Source: Euglena gracilis | Lineage: Eukaryota > Euglenida > Euglenophyceae > Euglenales | DNA: 64,000 nt | Direction of reading: 5' to 3' | NCBI GenBank assembly: GCA_039621445.1 | Contig: CP154956.1 | Span: 83,448,474-83,512,473 of the forward strand | Part shown: piece after piece, positions 11,458 to 23,100 of the stretch | How the letters are laid out: the number at the start of each line of letters is the position of its first letter | How positions within the stretch are numbered: the first letter of the stretch is position 1 | Program-made: the position numbers and the translations under genes | Notes under the pieces: model-generated | What the model was told of the DNA's origin: nothing | Database searches by the model: none | The model's input: the letters and a program-made list of their open reading frames with translations, nothing else

Positions 11458-14087
11458 AGAGCATGGCCGCAATCACCAAGGCCCAAATAACAGCATAACA
11501 CAGTGTATTCTTTGTGCAGGGAAACAAATTGCAACAATTTTTAAATAAAAAATCGGTCAAATAAAAGTGGAGTATGCAATTTTTAGGATATAGGGGTTTT
11601 CTGGCAGAAGAGCAATTTTCCCTGTGGAGTTACCTGGAGAAAAATTTACCCAATTGGGAAAATAAAATCCAAAAGATTCAAATATTAGCAAAGGCAAGGT
11701 ATGACAGAAAAACGAAATCTTTATACATTTTCGATTCTGAAAAAAATGCAGGTTATACAACCTGCATAATTCCCTGCTTCCGCTCGCACCTTCAGTCAGA
11801 GCCACACATAAAAACAAAAATGGGTCAGGAATGTGTTGGAATCAATATTCGTAAAACTCCTCGTTAAATCAAATTAAAAATTGTATTGGGTGGCAGGCAA
11901 GCTGAATGACCAAGAATTGGTGGGCGACGGAACGGTGTCGCCGCCTGGAACCCTAACTTCCATCCACTTGGGGGGGGGGGGTGCCCAGGCTTCAGGGGTC
12001 TGTCAGTATTCGGCCGGCAGCGTCTAGCCGGCAGCGTCCCCCCCCGACTGACTGGATCTTGCTCCGGGCCTGACAGCTTTTAGGGCCAAGTGCCCCCGCC
12101 CCACCGTCCCCCGGACCGGTAAACGAGTTGTATGGCCCAGACAGGGAGTGTTGGGAGTGTGCCCCGGAGCCTCAACCCCCTCCCCTTCCCCACAGGCCCT
12201 GCCAGCGGGGACACGTGCTGGAAGTGCCGGCAGCCCATCAGTGGGTCCGCCCTGACGGCGCTGGACCGGAAATGGCACCCGGACTGCTTCCAGTGCGGTG
12301 GTTGCAATGTCCGGGGTGGGACCACGCCCCTTTTCTGGGCCTGGGAGAGTCAGCCAGAGCTGACCACCCGGTACCAGAATAAATGTCAAAATAATGTCAA
12401 AAATGATGGCAACAATCATGTCAAAATGACACTATTACTCATGAGCCATTTTGGCCTGGGTGGGGCTTTGATCTGAGACAAGCGTGATTGACTGGTATTT
12501 CACCAGTGAAATTGGTGCTGAGCGGGTGGGGAGTGGTGGGTGGGTGGGTAGAGTGAGTGGTGAGCCAAGTGCGGAATAGCGTGTGCGCATCGGGACACGG
12601 CACCGCAAACTTGCACCGGCCCCATGCCCTCGCTTTCGCTTTCTTGTTCGGTCCCACCCCGGCTACGCCCCAATCCGCCAACCACAGTTTGCAGTGCAAG
12701 GCGACGTGCCATTCCATCCGGAGTGCCAGAACAGTATGCCTGTTGCAAAATCTCTCCGGCTGCCCCAATTTCATTTCCACCCCCACTCCCCATGGGGTAG
12801 ACATGGGTGGGAGCTGGCTGGAAAAAAGATCTGGTTGGCCGCCCCCCTCCGACCCCAGGGGAAAGGTCCCCTCCAACATTCTGCAATTTTTTGCCTTTTT
12901 TTTCCTGGGGGGGCGCCAGCCAGGTCCAGCCAGCATCACCACTCCCACAGTCGGGTTTCCAGCTAGCACCTTTTTTTCTACAAGTTGCATATTTGCACCT
13001 TTTTTTGAATAATCAAAAATCTTGAAAATTTGCCTTTTTTGCATAATTTGCACTCTTTTACACAATAAAAAAATTGTTCAAAGTCGCATTTTTGCTTTTT
13101 TTTGCCATTTTGTTCAGGTGTTTGCACAGACAAGTTGCTCCATTTTCAAACAACTGGAGGTTGCATACCTGACAGTTTTGGACCAATTTCACATAAGCAG
13201 TTGTTGCATAATGGAATATAAGTGGATGCAACCGGTGCACAAATCGTATCACTTCACAATTTTGCATCACATTTTCCTTTACGTTGCATTGTTGGAGCAA
13301 GTGGAATTTTTCACAAGTCCTCTTCAATGGAAAAGTGTACAGCCTTGGGGAGCTCCTAAAGAAATTTGTCCACAACTTGCATATTTTTTTTGCATTTTCC
13401 ACTTTTTTTTGCACTTTTTTTGCATTTTTTTGCATCGCATGTCGAGGGAATTTCTTAGGGACACTTGGAGAGCTCCAGCAGGGGGGATATGCAACAATGC
13501 TCCTTTTTTTTGATTGAGGTGTGAGCGTGCCACCCTTGATGGCACAATCCTCGCTCACTGCTTTCTGGGTTTTTTGAAATGTGCGTGATGTGTTTTTTAT
13601 GGCATTTTTTTTGTTTTTTTTCCTCACGTAATTTTTCGTTTTCTTCTGAGAAATCATTTCGACTTTGAAAAATATTCCCATTTTTCCCCCTTGAGCCAAA
13701 ATTTTTGGTCAAATTTTGTCACTTTCAAAAATCTCGTCCATAAATGGAATAAAAAGGATGCCAAAACTACATATTTATAAATATTTATTTGCAGTTTCGT
13801 TGCACCCCCGTTTTTTTGAATTGTGCTAGAATTTTTGAGTTTCTGTGTGGCATTTTTTCAAAGGTCCATGTTGCCCCCCCCCCCCCCACCGCTTACCACC
13901 ACCCATTCTGATTCCCCAGGCGGGGAGGTGTGCTCCAAGTGCTCCCGGCCGGTGGGCTCCAGCGTGATGACGGCGCTGGGCAAGAAGTGGCACCCGGACT
14001 GCTTCGTGTGCCGCCAGTGCCAGCGACCCATTGGGACAGGCCAGTTCGCCGTCGAGGGTGGGGAGCCGTACCACCCACCTTGCGCCC

Positions 14088-14126
<39 letters not shown>

Positions 14127-17100
14127 ATGTGTGTGTGATTGTGTGTGTGTGTGACCGTGTGACTGTGTGATTGTGTGTATGTGTGATTGTGTGTGTGTGT
14201 GTGTGTGTGTGCATGTGTGTGATTGTGTGTGCGCGCGCATGTGTGTGGCCGTGCTGGCTTCCCATGTCGTGTCGGGCATATATTGTATGGATGGCGGATG
14301 TTTCGCATTGGGAGCTCGGGCCCCCTTCTCTCTCTTTGTCCCTATTTTTTTTTTTGCCTGTGAGGGTCAATCCAATCCCTGCCTCCGCCGCAGCCATCGA
14401 GCGGTGCGGCAGCTGCAGCCAACCTCTCGGCACCAGCATCATGACCGCCCTGGGCAAGAAGTGGCACCCATCCAGGCTGTGGAGCTGCCCCAGGCCTGAC
14501 TGGAATGTTGGGCGGGTGGCCGGGGGGGGGGGGGCGATCCCCCCACCTTTCAGGTGGGCGACCCCCACCAGGCCTTGCCTGGTTGCCTGTTTTCAGGGAG
14601 CGGGACGACACATTTTTCGTGTTTGTCTGTGCTTTTCGGTTTTGGCAAATTTGTGTTTATTTGTGTGTTTCTTTGTGTGTTTTTGTGTGTCGCATTTTTC
14701 GAGGGTCTGTGTCGTGCCCCCCCCCCCAGGTCTTTTTCCGCAGTCCGTGTAGTGTGTATGTTCCCTGCCTGATTTTTTTGGGCCCATTTCTTTTTGCTGT
14801 GTGTGAACAACCTGGCAGGGCATCAATTCCCTCCCAAGGAGACCTCCGCTGGTAGTTTGCCAGTCCCCCCCCCCCAGGAGGGTCCTGGGGTAAATTGGCC
14901 AAGAGAGTCCGCTGGAGGGACCTGATGCTGGTGGGAGGCCTCCGGCGTATCTCCTCCATTTCCCAGGCACACCACTTTTCTAGCCTCAGCCTACCAATCG
15001 CCTCGGGTCGGGCCAGGGGACGAGTTTTGAGGCGTTGGTGATTTGGGGGCATGGGGGTAGTCGGGTGGGTCTGGATTTGTTATTACTGAATAAGAGAAGG
15101 TTTGCAGACGTTATGATGCAGTTTCGGGACAAAAATCACGAAAAATTATGATTTTCAGAACCCCCACCTGTATTTTAAAATGGCCAAAAATGGCCTAAAA
15201 TGGCCTAAAATGGCCTAAAATGGGGAAATTTTGGGGTTTGATTTTAGGTGCTTGGTCTGGAGGGCTCCCGAGGGGTTGGCCGGGTGGGCTTTTTGGAAAG
15301 GGGAGTTCCCCCCCATCTTTTCGGACCCCAAATTGACACCCACAAATGGCTGCCCCCCAACCCCCCTCCCAGGGGGTGCCACGAATGGGCGACCACCGTT
15401 GACCAAATCCTTTTACCTTCGACTGCCTGACCACCCCCTTTTTGTACACAGCAGAAAGGGCACACGAACAGAAGTGCACACCACACACCAGCCCTACGCA
15501 TAAAAGCAACAAGCAACAAACAGAAAGCTGATCACAGCAGACACAAAAAAAGAAGAAGAAGCGAAAATACCAAAACACACAAGGTCCACAAGAGCCCCCG
15601 CCGCCCTCCGGGCCCCCGTGGGCCCCGGCCTGCCCCCCGGAGTGCTTCAAGTGCGGCAAGTGCGGGGCGCAGATCCGCGCGACGCAGTTCGCGGTGGACG
15701 GCGGAATGCCCATCCACCCGGAGTGCGTCAACGGTCCGCCCGTCCCCCTTCATTCCGTCGTGCCTTGTTTGCAACAGAGGACCAAAGTGTGGGAGCGCAG
15801 TGTGTGTGCACGCGGATGTGTGTTGTTGGTTTGTCTGTGTGTATGTGTGTATGTGTGTGCGTGTGCGTGTGCGTGTGCGTGTGCGTGTGCGTGTGCGTGT
15901 GCGTGTGCGTGTGCGTGTGCGTGTGCGTGTGCGTGTGCGTGCGTGCATGCGTGTATGTGCATGTGGATGGGTGTCTTTCTGTCTATCTGTCTACCTTCCT
16001 GCCTGCCTGCCTGCCTGTCTGTTTGTCTGTCTGTCTATCTGTCTGCCTTCCTGCCTGCCTGTCTGTCTGTCTGTTTTCTGTCTCTCTGTGTGTGATTTCA
16101 TTCCCCTAGAATACAGTTCATGAAACAGGCCATTTTTCAAGAAAATGACGAAAAAGAGAAAAGTGGTTAGCACTTTTACCTGCTTTGTCTGACGGCCCAC
16201 AGTTTGCTTTGTGGCGGCGATCCTTCCTGTTTCTTCAGCAGCATTTTTGTTCAGCCTCCTCCATGGCTTGTTTTTTCCCCTCAGCTGGCGGACCCAGTGC
16301 AGGTGGCCAGACCCCAACAGGTGTGTGTGTGTGTGTGTGTGTGTGCGTGTGTGTGTGTGTGTGTGCATGTGTGTGTCTGTGTGTGTGTGTGCGCGCGCGC
16401 GTGCGTGCGTGCGTGCGTGCGTGCGTGGTTGGGTGGCGCGGGGGATGCCATGGCTGGATGCAAGGGTGGTTAGGGTGGGTGCCAGTTTTGGGAAAACATT
16501 TCAAAGCACCAAGGATGTTGGAAAGAAATTTACGAATAATAATGAAATTTTTTTTCTTGTGACTGTCTTCTCAGGCACATTTTGAAATTTACTCATCTCT
16601 CCAGTGAATCGAGGGAAGGACGCACCCCCCCCATCCCAAATCATAGGTCAGCTGACACCTAGCCGCTTTGGGCCGCCCAGGGGCGACCAGGGCCGACTAT
16701 GATTTCAGGACCCCCATAGGTTGGGTTCTGACCAGGGCCGACCAGGGCCGACCATGCTTTTTGTTTGGCCGATTATGTCCCAAGATGACCAAAGTTCCCG
16801 AAAGTTGCCAAAATGGCCAAAAGCAGTCAAAGGGACCAAAAGTGGCCAAAAAGCAGCGGAGGGCCCAAAGTGGGCAAAAAAAAGTGGCCAAAAGTCGCCA
16901 ACAGTCGCCAAAAGCAGCCAAAAGTGGCCGAAAGTGGCCAAAGGCTGTCAAACAGAAGCGATGGAAGTCAGCAAAAGTGGCCAAAAGCAGTCAAAAAAAA
17001 CAGCAAAAAGTGCTCAAAAGGAAAAGGGAAACAAAAGCAGTCAAAAAGTAGCAAATAGTGCCAAAAGTCGACAAAATTCTATTCTACAAGAGTGGCCAAA

Positions 17101-20070
17101 AAGCAGCAAACAGCCTCAAATGGGCAACAGTGGCCAAAAAGCAAACAGCAGACGCCGCCTCAAGTCGGGAAAAATTGGCAAAGACAGTAATGCAGCAGAA
17201 GTCCAAGTTGGCAAAAGTGGCAAAAAAAGGCAAACAAAAGTGGTTTAGGGCAGCCAAAAGTTCCAAAAGTGGCAAGAAGCCGCTCAAAAGCTGCCAAAAG
17301 AGGCCAAATATAAGCAATAATTGGCAAGGATGACCAAAGGTCCAAAGTAAAAAAGGGGTACATGCCCATTTGCATGCGGATTCTTTGCTGACCGCAGCCA
17401 GGGGCAACCAGGGGCAACCAGGGGCGACCAGGGCCGACTCTGGCATCAAAATGGGAGTGACCATAGGTGCTACGTACCATCCTTGTGTGATTGATAACAT
17501 TTTGTGTGATCACACCTCAAAAATTAATGATTCATACAACTCTCATCATTCATATTATATTTGAATTTTTTCAAAACAAGTAAAATTGATGGACTTGTTC
17601 CAGGAGACGTGTGCTGCAGCTGCAACAAGCCGCTCACCACCAGCATCATGACAGCGCTGGGCAAGAAGTGGCACCCGGACTGCTTCGTGTGCGGCGGCTG
17701 CCGGCAGCCCATCCGCACGGTGCAGTTCGCGGTGAAGGGGGACGTGCCGTACCACCCGGAGTGCAACGTCAGTGTGTCGCCGCTGCCCCTTCATTGGCCT
17801 TCTGGTCAGAGGCCAGGGCTGCACGGGAACACCGAAACCCCACGGGTGGTTGCCCCCCCCCCCCCACCAGACCTTCTTGTAGTTCCAAGCGCACCTCATT
17901 TAAGTCAAAATTTTCCTGAGTTTTTCTTTGTGCTGTGCTGTGTAGTCGACCTCTCCACCCCTGGGTGTCGACCTCCCACCTATCAAAAGGTGCTGGGTGC
18001 CAGCAGCCGGCTGGTGCATCTTGCTTTTTTAAAAAAAAATACATGGAGCCGACATCCTCGAATTATTAGCTCTTTAACTATTATCAATTAAGTATCATCA
18101 ACTTAATTATTATCATTGTTATACTAATTGTTATGTTTTAATTATTGGCTGATCACCATCCCATCTCATCATCAGCCTAAACCCACAGACCCACCCACCC
18201 ACCCTTTTTTTTGAGAGCCCCTCGGGGCCAACCACCCACAGGGGAGGTGCGGTTACACCAGAATACAGGTGAAACCCTCAGAAAGAAACGTCCTTCAACG
18301 CCTTGAAGGGTATTTTCAGTTCTTTGCGAATCAAGGGAAGGAATTGGGAATGAAGAATTAGGCCAAGAAGGATGCTTATCTGCTTATCCTGGCTCAGGAA
18401 GAGTTTGTTAAACGCTGCTCTGTCACCATGGGTGTGTGTAGGAATGTCAGGCAGGGATGTTGTCAAAAATGTCAGAACACCAGAAATGCTTTTTTGTTTT
18501 CCCGACGCTTGCAAGAAAGGCGTATGGGGGCCCAGTGCACCAGAAACAATATGAGACCAGTGTCACGAGTCCCCCACATATGCGTCGTGCAGTTGCAAGC
18601 TTGTGTCCCTGGACTTTCTCCTGGTGGCCGCCCCCCCTGCCCCCCCCCCCAGGCGGCGAGGTGTGCAGTGGCTGCAACAAGCCCATGACGTCCACCGTCA
18701 TGACGGCGCTGGGCAAGAAGTGGCACCCGGACTGCTTCGTGTGCATCCAATGCCGCGCCCCCATCCGCACCATGCAGTTCGCGGTGGACGGGGGCATGCC
18801 TCTTCACCCGGAGTGCGGCCAGGGTGTGTTCTGTCTGCTCTGTCTTGCTCGTGTGCGCGTATGTGGGTTGTATGTGTGAAATAGTTGTGCATGCCAACAC
18901 ATTCCTGGTCTTTTAAAAGTTACCATTGGCGCAAAATTTGCCAACATTGATCCTCCAGATGTCGGTGTTGAACGTGTTGCCCCCATAACCAAATGTTGCC
19001 CTCCACACCTCCGATGATCTTCTGATTGGAATTGGTAATCTTGGTCATTTTCACACTGTCAGACGTTGCCCCAGAAGAGTTTTGATTGCAGTTAAAGCCC
19101 ATCAGATCCAGATTGCCTCCTGGGATTTGATTGGGTCTGAAACCGCTCAGTCGCCCTGCCACTGGCATTGTTCTTTGCAATAGCGCGGACCCGTGGTGGC
19201 GGTGGTGGAACGTGCCCGAACAGTGCTAACAGTGCTGCCAGCGGCGGAAGCAGCTATACACCAGGGAACTACTCTGGTGTGCTGCTGTGCAGTGTGTTTA
19301 CTGACACCAGTGCATTCATTTTCCAATGTGTTTTCCTGTTGCATGCCGCGTTGTTTTCTTTTTGCATACCGCATTGTCAGGCAATCTTGGGACCCTTGGA
19401 TTCCGAGATAACAAATCGGTTTGAATCGGCTCTAGGCTTCTGCTGGAGGGCTTGAAGTATCTCCCTCTGGGGGGGGGTCCGACTTCAGCAAGTCCAAACT
19501 TAGCTGGTGGAAATCCTAGTGGACCCGGGGGCGGGGGTCCACCAACAGGGCAGCTTGTGGGATTTTTCCCAATGACTGGCAAAAAGCGCCCAAATTTTTA
19601 TTGCCCCCCAAAGCCAACCAAAAATACTTACCTTTGACATTTTCTTTGGAACAAAATCAGCCAAGAAAAAGTCCAGCAGTGAAGATGATCCTGCTGGCAA
19701 AAGCAGATGGTTTGCATCCTTTTGTGCTCGGAAAAAAAATTGTCAGTCTCCAAAGCATTTAGTGTCAGTTGGATTTAATTGGTATCTCCAGATGCAGAGA
19801 AGTGATCTCCTGCCAAACCACCGAAATATAACTCCTGATTCACCTGCACAAACACCCACACACCACACACGCAGACACGTACCACACATGCTCGCATGCA
19901 CACACATAAGAACGCACTTGCACACACACACACACACACAGACACACACACACACACACACGCACAGACAGACACACACGCGCGCGCCCACACACACGCA
20001 CACACACGCACACACACAACACACACACGCACACACACGCACACGCACACACACACACACACACGCACAC

Positions 20071-20108
<38 letters not shown>

Positions 20109-23100
20109 GCACGCACACACGCACACATGACACACACGTGCACACACACACACACACACACACGCACGCACGCACACACGCACACATGACACACACGTGC
20201 ACACACATGTACTCAGAAGCTGGGATGTAGGCTTATCCCGCCCATCAAGTCTTTGTTTTTCCCATTTTGTGTGACGCAGGCGGGGCTGGGGCGGCCACCA
20301 CCACCACGGGGCTGTCCGGCGGCAGCTCCTACACCCCCGGCAGCTACTCCTCCGAGGCGACCTTGCCTCTTGTCCCCTGCATTGGATTTTTTGGACCCCA
20401 ATGTGGATTTTTGTGCCGGGTTCTTGGTGGCTTTCTGTCATGTATTTCGACGACCTTTGTGTTTTGTTAAGTTTGTGTTTTATGTTTGTCGTGTTCGTTG
20501 ATTTTTGTTTGCCTGTTTCCATGAACACCGCGAAGAAAACAGTCCGCTATCGACGGCATTACCGCCTTCCCCCGCCGGAAAGCCGGCAACAACCACCACC
20601 ACCAGCACCACCACCACCACCGGCTCTACCTACTCCTCCTCGTACTCCTCAGCCACAGATCCGACGAAGCCCAGCCGTCAACCCGCCTGCATCGGCATCT
20701 GACGTTTTGCCTTGAGGGGCCGGAGATAGACGATACTGAACCCTCACATACCCCCACAAGCTCCACATTTGGCGTCAAAATTTCCAGATACACGCGGGTG
20801 TTATCAATTCGCCAGGCGAGCCTTTTGGTTCTTTGGGACACAAGCCTCTCCAGTGTTCTCCACAAGAGCCGCATTTTTGGAACCTTTAATTTTCGATGGA
20901 AAATGATGTGCAGAGTCGCCGTGTGTTTTTTCATCTTCACATCTAGCATACTCACGGTGTCAGTCATATTTGCCATACAGGCACTCTTTCTTGAAAGCAG
21001 TCCCCCCACCCGCCCAGTCCCCCAGCAGGCGGGCGGGCGCCGCCTTCTCCTCGCTGGGGGGCGGGGGCGTTAGCAGCAGCAGCTATTCCTTCAGCTCCTC
21101 CGGTCAGGGCTTCTCTGCAAGGGAAGGGCAAGCACCCCTGTTTCCCGGCCCCAAAAGCATTTCCAGGAGGATTTCTTTCTGTGTCCAAATTGGCACAGAG
21201 CGAGTGGATGGATTTTTTCTTCAGCCCGAAAACAGGGAACGAAAGGACAGAAATGGCACTTGTGAAGTCGCCGTAATATTGCCGTTTCAGTTCGAACTTT
21301 GGGCCACCAGCATTTGATAGGTGGGGGGGGGGTTGGAATTTTGCTTTTTTTATTATCCGTGTTTGACTACAGGTTCAGTGGGTTCTCGCTTATTTTCGGC
21401 TCGAAAACAGTTTTCCTGGGTCCGAGGGGCCAAAACAAAAATATTACTTGCAGCAAAATAAAATATTTTGGGAAGGGGCTGGATGATATGGACGGGCAGG
21501 GGCGAGGGCATTTCCGACCCCGGGAGGGGAGGGCGGGGGAGGTAGGTTATTGAGGTGCGCTGGAGCACACCCAAACCCCAAAGCCCAAAGTGTCCCCCTT
21601 CAAGAGAAACTTGACCATTACGGCTCGAGCCGGGACCCAACATCGCCCCCCCTCCCCGGGGCAATTTCGCTGTGGACAGACACCCCGCAGCACACTGGGC
21701 TGCAGCCCCCCCCTCTCAGGGTTCGTCCCGAAATGCCCCGGCTTCGGCCCTTCCAAGTTCAGCGCCTCCGCCAATTTCGAGCCCTCCTCCCAGGCCCAGC
21801 CTCTGTGAGATGCCCATGCTGCATGGGCGGGCTGCCTTGCGCCCATGGGCGGTTTTGGCATGACGTCTCCCCTGGGGTGTGTGAGACAGCCTGACGTGTC
21901 GATGAGGCCCTCCGACATGCCTACCCCCCCTCCCGGGAAACTGTCATGCCCGAGAACCTGTCAGGGTCCCGCCCGGGAAACTATCAGGGTCCCGCCCAGG
22001 AAACTGTCAGGGTCCCCGGTACCGGCCAACCTGTCAGGTGACAGTTTCCCGGGGGGGGGGGGGGTAGGTGGGTACAGCAAGCCGCTGTAATCTGCCAGCT
22101 TCCTTCTTCCTGGGTACAGAGGTTTTCCCCAGAACCCAGGGTCCAGTGGCGGCCTGCCAGCAAGTTCTCCAGCACCTACTCCGACCCCACCAAGCCGGGG
22201 GGCTCCAGCTGCTCCTCCTCCTACACCAGTGCCCAGCCGCGTTTCACTCCGGCGCACGTCAACCGCAAGCCTCGTCTGAGACCTCGAAATGTGAATTTGG
22301 GGACAGCGGTGCCAAATTATTGGACAGTGAGGCTGTGGTGAACGACCCTCGATTTTCCACACCCTGTAAACCCCCCCCCAAAAATAAGCTTTGCGGCACT
22401 GCATTGTTACTTTGCGGGGCGGTTACGGTCTCGGGTAGCACCAAACGCCGCTGCTGCTACCTTCTCCTCCACTGGCCCATTCTCCTCCAGCACCCCGGAG
22501 GCCAGGGGGTGGCTGGCTCATCAGGTTCCCTGAAACATATTTTCCCTTCTTGCTGCCAATTGTGTTGTGCATTGTGCCATGGATGGATGGAAGGTCCGCT
22601 CCGTACAGAAACCATTTGCTGGGAACGTCCACCTCCACCGCGTAACTTCACCACACAACTTGCCAACAAGAACACCAGGAGACAACAGATGTTGACGGAA
22701 AATGCAACAGATACCACTGAAAGGTTGCACATCATCTGTGGACAGCAAGATGACAATCGAGAACCACATTCTGATATTTAATTCTGTGTACATTCCTTTC
22801 TCCCTTTAATCCTCTTGTTGTCCTCATTATTCCGCGATTGAGGGTTTTTTCATAAGGTACCCCGAAAAGGTTTAGCCCAAACCCCCGTATTTTTTCAGAG
22901 AAATTTCAAAAATGATGACAAATTTGGTTTTGAGAGGTTTTTGGGGGGGGAGCATTTTTCGGGCCCCCCCCCCCCCCCCCCGCCTCCAAGGGGAGTGCCC
23001 CCCCCCCCGGGGTACTTGGGAAAACCCCTGTCGGGAACCCCACAACCCTGTGGGTGGTGAGTGGGCCGGTCTTGCACCGACCTGGTTGGTGGGATGGCCA

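Noticed and set aside
11063-11560. Thr-His and Val-Cys repeat proteins over GT arrays (also at 1160, 5380, 14170, 15530, 44660, 54540)
   Set aside because: All are translations of (GT)n or (CA)n and change with frame; none has flanking coding sequence.
14880-15052. Minus-strand helical stretch (RPEAIGRLRLEKWCAWEMEE) in LIM intron N5
   Set aside because: No homology, no splice partner; may be a decayed element.
18278-18514. 78-codon minus-strand frame in the LIM7-LIM8 intron
   Set aside because: Protein-like by eye but without recognisable domain, start context or partner exon.
19743-20528. 261-codon minus-strand open frame rich in Val and Cys
   Set aside because: It lies across a CA microsatellite; dinucleotide repeats keep frames open without coding. 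The real exons here are on the plus strand at 20280-20350.
20574-21121. GC stem (about 8 bp) between 20680 and 21020 as the intron joining tail exons 19 and 20
   Set aside because: The stem is in register, but the join shifts the frame into a stop; either a border or an exon is missing.
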